A stretch of 5,429 nucleotides of DNA from Desulfobacteraceae bacterium (GTDB lineage: Bacteria > Desulfobacterota > DSM-4660 > Desulfatiglandales > B25-G16): contig JAUWZC010000159.1 of NCBI GenBank assembly GCA_030615565.1, forward strand, positions 1 through 5,429, written 5' to 3'. Below are positions 1 to 5,338 of the stretch, piece by piece. Both the position numbers and the translations under genes were made by a program. The notes below the pieces were generated by a model. It saw only the letters and a list, made by a program, of their open reading frames with translations. It ran no database searches and had not been told where the DNA came from. Numbering within the stretch: position 1 is the first letter of the stretch; every line of letters begins with the position of its first letter.

Positions 1-527
1 GTTTATACATGTATTTTTAATATTGCACTTTAAATTTACATGTAATATAAAGATTAATTATTAAAAATGCAAGCATTTTTTCGCAAAAGCACCAGATAAT
101 TGAGATTTTTACTTTGCAAACAATCTAATGCCGCACATGCCTCCTAACAAATAAAATACTGTTACATCCTGCCACTGGTTAATGCACAGAATAAATCAAG
201 AAAATAAGGAGAAAACAGAGAACAATCAGTGAAATTGATGATAAATTCGTATCATTTGGCTTTCATCACGCAGTTGGGATTGCAGATGAAAAATAGTATT
301 GGAAAGTTTTCGGGGGGTGGGCTGACTTATCATTAATAGTAATCAACACCCAGTGCCTCAATTATTTCAAACGCAATTAATCAGAATGGGGCATTGGTAA
401 TGACTATTGAATTCAGTTAGAAATATTGAATTTGAATTAGCCAGAGAGACTGGAATACAATCAGGCAAAGGGCCAACACGCTTTATTCCAATCAAAAAGC
501 AAAAAGAAACTCACTGCCGTATCTTTC
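1..527. other. AT-rich intergenic region with no recognisable gene
   Basis: I found no open reading frame with a credible start, ribosome binding site and protein-like composition on either strand. The first 120 bases are very AT-rich. They carry two copies of the palindrome TACATGTA (6-13 and 37-44) and a short AT-rich hairpin (63-69 with 74-80, loop CAAG) that is at most a weak terminator. A longer inverted repeat lies at 350-360 and 387-397. A 32-codon ORF at 238 lacks a properly spaced Shine-Dalgarno and resembles nothing I know. The rest looks like ordinary non-coding or decayed sequence upstream of the lipoprotein promoter. Confidence 0.6.
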
Positions 528-555
528 TTGATATATATTCTTAGCATGCTATAAT
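528..555 (+). promoter_or_regulatory. Sigma70-type promoter of the DUF4382 lipoprotein gene
   Basis: The -35 box TTGATA (528-533) and a perfect -10 box TATAAT (550-555) are separated by 16 bp. Transcription should start near 562-564, giving an untranslated leader of about 105 nt. The predicted start falls exactly at the first base of the structured leader element, which supports both calls. Confidence 0.75.
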
Positions 556-563
556 TAAAAGTA

Positions 564-597
564 ACGGCAAAGCCAAATCATCCGTGAGGGGGGTGGC
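564..597 (+). promoter_or_regulatory. Structured 5' leader with mutually exclusive hairpins
   Basis: Immediately after the predicted transcription start, several pairings compete. GGC at 566-568 can close on GCC at 572-574. ACGG at 564-567 can pair with CCGT at 582-585. GCCA at 572-575 can pair with TGGC at 594-597, enclosing a CC/GG helix capped by a GTGA (GNRA) tetraloop. The string GGCAAAGCC followed by a GNRA-capped stem recalls the first half of the cyclic-di-GMP-I (GEMM) riboswitch. The expected second half, a GCAAAGCC-type motif and a closing P1 stem, is not recognisable, so I do not call a riboswitch. What is seen is secondary-structure potential; regulation is inference. Confidence 0.35.
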
Positions 598-603
598 AGA
601 AAC

Positions 604-617
604 AGAAAGGAGGTGAT
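604..617 (+). promoter_or_regulatory. Extended Shine-Dalgarno-like motif far upstream of the start codon
   Basis: AGAAAGGAGGTGAT is a 14-base match to the complement of the 16S rRNA 3' end, much longer than a normal Shine-Dalgarno. It lies about 50 bases before the lipoprotein ATG. That ATG has its own site, GAAAGGAGG at 651-659 with 8-base spacing; the same nine bases occur at 605-613, 46 bp earlier. No ATG, GTG or TTG is well placed after the upstream copy. A CTG at 624 would open a 14-codon ORF whose TAA (666-668) overlaps the lipoprotein ATG as TAATG. It could be a ribosome standby site, a leader-peptide site or chance. Confidence 0.4.
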
Positions 618-667
618 GTTAATCTGCGTCTCAATCTTACTAAAGGAAGTGAAAGGAGGAAATACTA

Positions 668-1534
668 ATGAAAAAACTATCTTATTTGATGGTGTTAGTA
701 AAGGCTTGTTGTTTCTTGTTATGTGTAGCGGTCCCCATGCTTCTCCTCGGGTGTGGAGAAGGAAGTGATTCGAGCAGTTCGGGCATGATATCCATAAATG
801 TCACTGATGCTAAGCCCGTGCTGCCATCAGGTACTGAGCAAGTTCTGATCATATTTGATGAGGTCTTTGTGCATAGAACGGGAGGAGGATGGATCTCTCT
901 GCCCTTGACCCAAGACCCTTCCATTGACTTGCTCCAGTTTCAATCAGGCACTACGACCGAACTGGTTCCCCCAGTAAGTCTGATCCCTGGAAAGTATACC
1001 CAGATCCGTATCGGGGTAACCGACGCATCTATCAGAATTGATGAGGTTGACTATGCAGTTGAGATTCCATCACAAAACTTGAAGACAGATAAAGAATTTG
1101 ACTTTGAAGTGGTAGGCGGTGGGGCAGTCGATCTGACAGTCGATTTCGATCTGAGCCAATCGATTGTAGTGACCGGGCCAGATACCTACATGCTCAAGCC
1201 AGTCCTCCACGTCAATCAGACTCAAGAGGCGGCAACGCTGCAAGGGGAAATCTCAGATGCTACTTTAGGGGGCACTGCCGAGGCGACCATCATTGTGACC
1301 TGGGATAAGGACCAGACTGGAGACCTTAGCTCTGAAGATGAAGAATACACCAGGGTCACGTTAACAAAGGGGCCGGTTGATCCGACCGGGTTCAGTATTT
1401 ACTGGTTGGTTCCTGAAGAAGGCTATAACGTCCAGATTGAGGTGGACGAAACGCTGACTTATGAAGAATTTGTACCTTCAGTTGATTTACCTGCGGGTGC
1501 CCTTTTTGAGCTAAATCGAGGTGATCCAATTTAG
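668..1534 (+). CDS. DUF4382 domain-containing lipoprotein
   Basis: This is a 288-residue secreted lipoprotein. Residues 1-28 form a signal peptide: basic KK start, long hydrophobic core, and lipobox L26-L27-G28-C29, so C29 should be lipidated. A Ser-rich linker (33-38) follows. Residues about 40-182 match the DUF4382 family: a strand carrying a V-T-D-A motif (45-48), FDEVFVHRTGGGW around 63-75, and a tail ending YMLKPVLHV. The family has no established function. The C-terminal part (about 188-288) looks like a further beta-rich domain. It contains D213-x-D215-x-T-G-D-L-x-x-x-D224, which fits an EF-hand or dockerin-type calcium loop; binding is inference. The ATG at 668 is supported by GGAGG with 8-base spacing and by the signal peptide beginning there. 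The gene stands alone, with its own promoter and terminator, and converges on the minus-strand operon. Anchoring in the inner or outer membrane is not decidable; Gly at +2 does not signal inner-membrane retention. Confidence 0.88.
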   Translation: MKKLSYLMVLVKACCFLLCVAVPMLLLGCGEGSDSSSSGMISINVTDAKPVLPSGTEQVLIIFDEVFVHRTGGGWISLPLTQDPSIDLLQFQSGTTTELVPPVSLIPGKYTQIRIGVTDASIRIDEVDYAVEIPSQNLKTDKEFDFEVVGGGAVDLTVDFDLSQSIVVTGPDTYMLKPVLHVNQTQEAATLQGEISDATLGGTAEATIIVTWDKDQTGDLSSEDEEYTRVTLTKGPVDPTGFSIYWLVPEEGYNVQIEVDETLTYEEFVPSVDLPAGALFELNRGDPI

Positions 1535-1603
1535 ATTTTTATCGTAATTAAATCGATCCCTCTCGAAAGAGAATTAGGAAAAGATCTTTATGATGGATTT
1601 CGG

Positions 1604-1630
1604 GCAGGTCATTTTAACCTGCTTTTTCTT
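1604..1630 (+). terminator. Intrinsic terminator of the lipoprotein gene
   Basis: A perfect 6-bp stem, GCAGGT (1604-1609) with ACCTGC (1617-1622), has a 7-base loop and is followed by TTTTTCTT. It lies 70 bp after the lipoprotein stop. There is no T-tract on the other side, so it should act on plus-strand transcripts only. Confidence 0.85.
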
Positions 1631-1755
1631 CTGATGAAATCTGTTTACTTCAAGATGAAGTGATTTATATTTAGCCGATGAGCTATTCTTACTATTTCGG
1701 TTAGAAATATTCGTTTCGCCCATAGCGGTCGCTTTCTAGCGCCACTTTGTTGACG

Positions 1756-1771
1756 AGCCTGGCTACAGGCT
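1756..1771 (-). other. Hairpin just after the YwgA-like gene, without a T-tract
   Basis: AGCCTG and CAGGCT form a perfect 6-bp stem with a 4-base loop, starting six bases after the stop codon of the YwgA-like gene. No run of T follows on the minus strand, so it is not a classical intrinsic terminator. It may stabilise the 3' end of the operon mRNA or mark a Rho-dependent end. No better minus-strand terminator is visible before the lipoprotein gene. Confidence 0.35.
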
Positions 1772-1776
1772 TCAGA

Positions 1777-2331
1777 TCAGTCATGCTGCACAATCTCTCT
1801 CGAACGCTGCATTAACTGGTCGACTGTTTTGGCAGCATTAAGAGCTTCGTCTAGGGTTATATGTGGTTTGAGATCATGGATACGCTGAGCCCGATATTCC
1901 AAATCGGCATCTGTTTTTTCCTCACGAGTTACATATAGAGCAGTGGCTAACCGTTCAAGCTCATCGGCTTTTTTATTTCCGATTATTTCCGCCACAAAAC
2001 CTGCCTGGAGGTTATAATTCTTGACGGTTTTTGGAAAACGATCTTTTAGTGCCTCGCTTCCTTCACCCGGAAGAATGCTAGGACCATAGGGATAAGGTTG
2101 GGGGCACAATCTCATTAGATTGTCGGCACGCATTGCCATAATCTCATCGCTCAAGTCAAATGAAAATGGTCCGTGTTTGTAAGGGATAAACTCAAATTCC
2201 AAAGGAACTCCTGCCATCTCCTGAAGGAGATAGGATGCCTTCTGGATGTGGGTTTCGCCACACCAACTCCCATGCTCCTTTAGCTTTTCTATCAGCAATA
2301 ACAAAAGTGCTCCGCGCTGCATCCTGTTCAT
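1777..2331 (-). CDS. YwgA/Panacea (SocA-like) family protein
   Basis: This 184-residue soluble protein has no signal peptide or membrane segment. The N-terminal half resembles the YwgA family and the wider Panacea/SocA-like fold: a helix with H28-I-Q-K-A-S-Y-L-L, then an FEFIPYKHGPFS segment around 46-57 and an acidic helix. In Panacea proteins the comparable pattern is a KLQK..YY helix followed by a Y-GP motif, and that domain neutralises or adapts toxins. The C-terminal half is helical and I recognise no motif in it. Its ATG overlaps the stop of the HD-domain gene as ATGA. Its Shine-Dalgarno, AAGGAGG with a 7-base gap to the ATG, lies in the last codons of that gene, so translation should be coupled. 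I recall the Bacillus ywgA gene lying beside the HD-domain gene ywfO, which would make this a conserved pair. Function is unproven; a regulator or partner of the dNTPase is inference. Confidence 0.7.
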   Translation of the reverse strand: MNRMQRGALLLLLIEKLKEHGSWCGETHIQKASYLLQEMAGVPLEFEFIPYKHGPFSFDLSDEIMAMRADNLMRLCPQPYPYGPSILPGEGSEALKDRFPKTVKNYNLQAGFVAEIIGNKKADELERLATALYVTREEKTDADLEYRAQRIHDLKPHITLDEALNAAKTVDQLMQRSREIVQHD

Positions 2332-3631
2332 TGTTCTTCCTCCTTTTTAGGTTCTATGATGACTTTCCGATTTTGCTCAATCCATTGCATTGCTTCATCA
2401 CGTTTTTCCAAGGGGACATAAACATAATCCGCGGCTGGAACGGGAAGTTTACTTAGTGTTTCTGACATCGTCAGTGAGGAAACTATTCGGCGATCCTTTG
2501 CTAAAACCGGAAAATCTGGCCCCCCGCCCTTTTGTTTATATTGGTCTATCCGAACATTCTCAGAGCCAAACTGATGGCATAAGGAATCATATATTGCTAT
2601 CGCTGCTTCAGGATTTCTTGCTATGTCATCTGGGTTACGTTGATAAATACATCTGTAATGCTCTCGGCTTATAATACGTCGAGCCGATTCATTACCAGAG
2701 CAGTTTGCATCTCGAGCGGCTGCCAGTAAGGCAGCCGTAACCTCGTTGTCTGTAATCCTTAGATGATCTTCGACCGCTGTGGGGTAATAACCTTCAGGCA
2801 ACCAGGACTTAAGGAAATCCTTAAGATGAATATCATAGATTCGCCTCACCGGATGATAGTAGAGCTGAGTATACATAAAGTAGCGAGCCAATAGCAATGC
2901 CTCGGCGCAATGTAGCCCCCTCCTTCCACACCAAGTACTGGTTCACGTGATTCCTCCTCTTTGGGAAGGATACGCAGGGTATCGATAAGACGGTAGTGAT
3001 CAAAACTTCCATAAGCTACACCCGCGTGGTGAGAGTCCCTAAGCAAATAGTCCATGCGGTCTACCCCAAAGGCGTCGCCAACGATTATCTCTGACAAAAT
3101 TACTTCCCAGTCCGTAAAATTGGCACCTTTGTACTTCTTAGATCCAATAGCAATTTTTGCAACATCTTCTGGCTGTATCTTGATTTCTTCCCATATGGAT
3201 CTCAGTTCATTGCTCAGAATCGTTTCTAGTGTGAGGCGTTCATGATCCCAACCCTCAGGAAGCAGATCTTCGGCACCATGGGAAAATGGGAGGTGTCCAG
3301 CATCATGCAAGAGAGCCGCCATGCGAAGAACCCGACGCCAGTATGTTTGCTCATATGAGTGCTGCTGGGGAACAACACTTCTAACTGAGTCGTAGGTTAC
3401 GTTGGCATGCGCAGTAACGATATCATAAACTCTCCCGGCAAGTTCCATCACACCCAGCGAATGTTCAAACCTGCGATGGCTTGCTCCGGGATACACAAGA
3501 TACGTTAGTCCAAGTTGGTGAATATGTCGAAGCCTTTGGAATGGCCGAGAGTTAAGCACCTTCCGTTCGCCAGAATCAAGACGGATGAAAACGTGTATGG
3601 GGTCACGAATCTCGTGGAAGTGCTTGATCAT
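2328..3631 (-). pseudogene. HD-domain dNTP triphosphohydrolase-like protein (COG1078, SAMHD1-like), frameshifted
   Basis: Family members hydrolyse dNTPs to deoxynucleoside and triphosphate, or are uncharacterised HD phosphohydrolases. Numbered from the ATG at 3631, SAMHD1-core residues are all present: the R9-D10-P11-I12-H13 entry motif, Q39, R54 and H57 (RFEHSLG), H109-D110 with H113 and H118 (LLHDAGHLPFSH), H130, D191, Y195 and D199. The frame then breaks near 2906. The first reading frame runs 20 codons past the break to a stop at 2846. The family sequence resumes one frame over (AEALLLARYFMYTQLYYHP). Restoring one base, or reading G2906 twice, gives a continuous 434-residue protein of normal family length. 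No slippery heptamer is visible, so a mutation or sequence error is likelier than programmed shifting. The frame is open from a GTG at 3721, but that lies only about 12 bases after the predicted transcription start. The 3631 ATG fits the family N-terminus despite a weak Shine-Dalgarno. The gene overlaps the YwgA-like gene by four bases. Confidence 0.85.
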
Positions 3632-3739
3632 TAGCCATTCTCTGCTAATGCGGCAATGCTCGGTCTTATAACCAAAATTCACCCTATTGGACATGGATTG
3701 CCAGTCTATTGGAACCACCACTTAATCCTATACCATACC

Positions 3740-3768
3740 ATTAAAAAACAAAGGTTGGGAAAAGTCAA
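3740..3768 (-). promoter_or_regulatory. Promoter of the HD-YwgA operon
   Basis: On the minus strand, TTGACT (3768-3763) and TTTAAT (3745-3740) are separated by exactly 17 bp, a good sigma70 arrangement. Transcription would begin near 3733. That leaves about 12 bases before the GTG at 3721 and about 100 before the ATG at 3631, which favours the internal start. The promoter sits in the 3722-3906 gap behind HU, so the operon need not depend on HU transcription. Confidence 0.55.
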
Positions 3769-3906
3769 TAAGAACGAGAAAACTACCTTCGAATACAAGA
3801 TGAACTCAACATTTCCTGGTAGTCACAAGAAATAGCATATTTCAATCGGAATTCATCACTTAAGCTACCCCCAATGAGGGCTCTATAAAACCTATTTCAA
3901 TGCTGA

Positions 3907-4176
3907 TTAACCTACAGCATCCTTTAATGTCTTCCCGGGTACAAACTTGGGGACCTTCTTTGCTTTGATTTTGATCTCTGCCCCTGTTTGTGGATGTATT
4001 CCTTTCCTGGCCTTTCTTTGTGCCACCTTAAAGGTTCCGAAACCAATCAGTGTAACAGTGTCCTTCTTCTTTAACGCCTTGGTAATGGTTGAAAAAACAC
4101 AATCCACTGCTGCCTGGGCCTCTTTTTTGGTATTAACGACCTTTGCTACCTCTTTGACTAAATCCCCTTTGTTCAT
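3907..4176 (-). CDS. HU family DNA-binding protein
   Basis: This 89-residue protein has the exact length of the HU/IHF family: small basic nucleoid proteins that act as dimers, bend DNA with two beta arms and help compact the chromosome. The N-terminal helical dimerisation region is residues 1-40. The hallmark G45-F-G-T-F strand follows, then the basic arm (RKARKG, 54-59) with P62 of the H-P-Q-T-G turn, the proline expected to intercalate at DNA kinks. The C-terminus VPKFVPGKTLKDAV is canonical. One variation is I60-H61 before the proline, where most HU proteins have R-N. The ATG at 4176 has a strong Shine-Dalgarno, AAAAAAGGAGGTAAC. No convincing intrinsic terminator follows; a weak GC-rich inverted segment lies around 3863-3882. 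HU rather than IHF is favoured by overall similarity. The sequence resembles deltaproteobacterial HU. Confidence 0.96.
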   Translation of the reverse strand: MNKGDLVKEVAKVVNTKKEAQAAVDCVFSTITKALKKKDTVTLIGFGTFKVAQRKARKGIHPQTGAEIKIKAKKVPKFVPGKTLKDAVG

Positions 4177-4204
4177 GTTACCTCCTTTTTTAGAAATGAT
4201 GAGT

Positions 4205-4214
4205 TAGTTAACTA
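4205..4214. promoter_or_regulatory. Perfect palindrome in the HU leader (possible operator)
   Basis: TAGTTAACTA is a perfect 10-bp palindrome about 30 bp upstream of the HU start codon, between the start and a consensus -35-like TTGACA on the minus strand (4280-4275). No well-spaced -10 box follows that TTGACA; TTTTAA lies about 20 bases on. The HU promoter is therefore not located with certainty. An operator role for the palindrome is inference from its position. Confidence 0.25.
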
Positions 4215-4726
4215 GAGTTTGTTAATAGAACTTCCTGGATATTTCAACTTAAAACTGCACAATGTGACCGTATCTGTCAAACCTATTTGATATATAGGAG
4301 TATCCTTGACTATTTATCTGATTTCAGGATATTTTTTATGCATTAGTCTTTCCCTTCATAGTCATCACACTAACCAATCCCTCCAATATAATTTAAAAGG
4401 TATTTGACAACAACCAATTCCATTACGATCATCATGGTGGAAAGGTAAGACTGGGCAAAACTATCGGCATGGGGTCCCTATGTAGTAACAGTCCTATTAC
4501 ACTTTTTGATTTATTATAGACCCCCTATCACTCCTATTCCCACCATTAATCTCCTCATCAACCTCTAATCCCCTGAATTAACAGTATCAACAAAACACCA
4601 AAAAACCATGGAATTGATTTCACATGGATATGCCTGTCCAAAATCAAGCATAAGCCAAACCACAAAAAGGAGGAGATTTTAAAGGCATATACGCAAAGGC
4701 TGTTATACAAAGAGTCTTCGGGACTT
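4215..4726. other. Intergenic region between HigA and HU
   Basis: I found no supported gene here. Visible structure includes a CCTAT/ATAGG inverted repeat (4282-4298) beside the TTGACA at 4275-4280, a near-perfect 15-bp palindrome CATGGGGTCCCTATG (4468-4482), and a G-free tract (4520-4574). A strong plus-strand Shine-Dalgarno-like AAAAAGGAGGAG is at 4665-4676 with no start codon at a usable distance. A short hairpin (AGTC/GACT with loop CCGAA on the minus strand) right after the HigA stop is at best a weak terminator. Short open stretches, such as the one ending at 4519, lack starts and resemble no family I know. Confidence 0.5.
4520..4574. repeat. G-free tract with helically phased C-runs
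   Basis: Fifty-five consecutive plus-strand bases contain no G, and G stays rare up to about 4609. C-runs are centred near 4523, 4533, 4543, 4553, 4562 and 4571, one per 9-10 bases, about one helical turn each. On the minus strand this is a series of GG to GGGGG runs separated by AT-rich linkers. No exact repeat unit is conserved, so this is a phased low-complexity tract rather than a classical tandem repeat. Confidence 0.5.
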
Positions 4727-5044
4727 CTATGTCGAGGCGTGAACCTGATTGGTCATCTTTATTGGTTGGACCCTTTTCCAATCCTTAGAATTCTGAGAGG
4801 CATGCCATAGGTCATAGTTCTTCTGCAGGTTCAGCCAAAGTTCAGGTGATGTATCAAAAGCACGTGATAAACGTAGGGCCATGTCAGGCGTTATAGAGCC
4901 CCGTTCATTTACAACCTTTGACATAGTCTTTCTTGATACTCCAAGGATATCCGATAAATCTGTTATCGTCATGGATAATGGATCCAGATGATGATTTTTT
5001 AATATTCGCCCCGGATGGGTCGGTGGCCTTTTTCTTGTTCTCAT
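4727..5044 (-). CDS. higA: HigA family addiction-module antitoxin
   Basis: This 105-residue protein belongs to the HigA/VapI branch of the Xre-type helix-turn-helix family. The family neutralises the RelE-like mRNA interferase HigB and represses its own operon. It begins with the family's R-K-R-P-P-T-H-P-G motif (H10-P11-G12). An HTH core follows at about 26-48 (MTITDLSDILGVSRKTMSKVV), then the typical TPDMALRLSRAFDTSPELWLNLQKNYDL segment at 52-79. The frame is open from 5119, but the ATG at 5044 is chosen because the family motif starts there and AAGGAG stands 8 bases before it. higB normally lies just upstream of higA. The sequence from 5045 to the tRNA terminator holds no RelE-like reading frame and no recognisable remnant, and none follows. 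It is therefore an orphan antitoxin or a stand-alone regulator. Its own promoter is not clear. Confidence 0.88.
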   Translation of the reverse strand: MRTRKRPPTHPGRILKNHHLDPLSMTITDLSDILGVSRKTMSKVVNERGSITPDMALRLSRAFDTSPELWLNLQKNYDLWHASQNSKDWKRVQPIKMTNQVHAST

Positions 5045-5114
5045 AACTAACTCCTTAGAAAAAATAAATTGCTTATCTAGCGTCCTCGTTTCCGGATCAG
5101 TTGATCCAAAGAAA

Positions 5115-5146
5115 TGCATTAGTGATAATCCACATAATCACATGCA
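5115..5146. promoter_or_regulatory. Candidate HigA operator (inverted repeat)
   Basis: GTGAT (5122-5126) and ATCAC (5137-5141) form an inverted repeat with a 10-base centre, in which two further symmetric positions also match. It is flanked by TGCAT (5115-5119) and ATGCA (5142-5146), which extend the dyad. It lies 70-100 bp upstream of the HigA start. HigA-type proteins bind such dyads to repress their own operon, so autoregulation is plausible but inferred. Confidence 0.4.
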
Positions 5147-5288
5147 ATAACCTCACAATATAATTATTTTTAAAATATAATTACATTACAGTGTCATTGA
5201 AATATTGGCGAGTTTTTTCTAATGCTTTTAACTGGTTGGCTGGATTTGATCTTTTGTTCATTTATCCTATGGAATGTGGCCGGGAAAG

Positions 5289-5321
5289 AAAAAAAGAGGC
5301 TGATTTTTTCAATCAGCCTCT
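5289..5321 (-). terminator. Intrinsic terminator of the tRNA-Val transcript
   Basis: On the minus strand a perfect 11-bp stem, AGAGGCTGATT with AATCAGCCTCT, has the 5-base loop GAAAA and runs into TTTTTT. It begins 17 bases after the encoded CCA of the tRNA. The lack of a T-tract directly after the stem on the plus strand makes it one-directional. It insulates the downstream HigA gene from tRNA transcription. Confidence 0.93.
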
Positions 5322-5338
5322 AAGTTATTGATTTTTTA

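Noticed and set aside
63..81. AT-rich hairpin as a terminator for a gene left of the window
   Set aside because: The stem is seven pairs with a single G-C, and the T-run is mostly used in the stem; too weak to call.
238..336. Small plus-strand ORF of 32 codons
   Set aside because: The only AAGGAG nearby is about 26 bases before the ATG, too far to serve it, and the peptide resembles nothing known to me.
616..771. ATG-started frame overlapping the lipoprotein start
   Set aside because: Its ATG is only two bases after GGAGG, too close for initiation, and the frame runs out of register into the lipoprotein gene.
682..924. Minus-strand open frame of 80 codons inside the lipoprotein gene
   Set aside because: It is antisense to a well-supported signal peptide and DUF4382 domain, has no ribosome binding site and shows no protein-family features.
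2235..2674. Plus-strand open frames opposite the YwgA-like and HD genes
   Set aside because: They are shadows of real minus-strand coding sequence with low-quality composition and no Shine-Dalgarno.
2328..2897. C-terminal half of the HD protein as an independent gene starting at TTG 2897
   Set aside because: That TTG is an internal leucine codon in the family alignment, no proper Shine-Dalgarno precedes it, and the half has no domain of its own.
3947..4207. Plus-strand 86-codon frame opposite HU
   Set aside because: It is entirely antisense to a canonical HU gene; its hydrophobic look comes from the complement of Lys-rich codons.
4451..4482. GGGCAAAAC followed by a GGGG segment as a possible GEMM riboswitch
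   Set aside because: Only a few bases match the consensus; no GNRA-capped stem, GCAAAGCC motif or downstream gene fits.
4665..4790. Strong plus-strand Shine-Dalgarno suggesting a gene across the HigA 3' end
   Set aside because: No ATG, GTG or TTG lies at a workable distance, and the downstream frames are antisense to higA.
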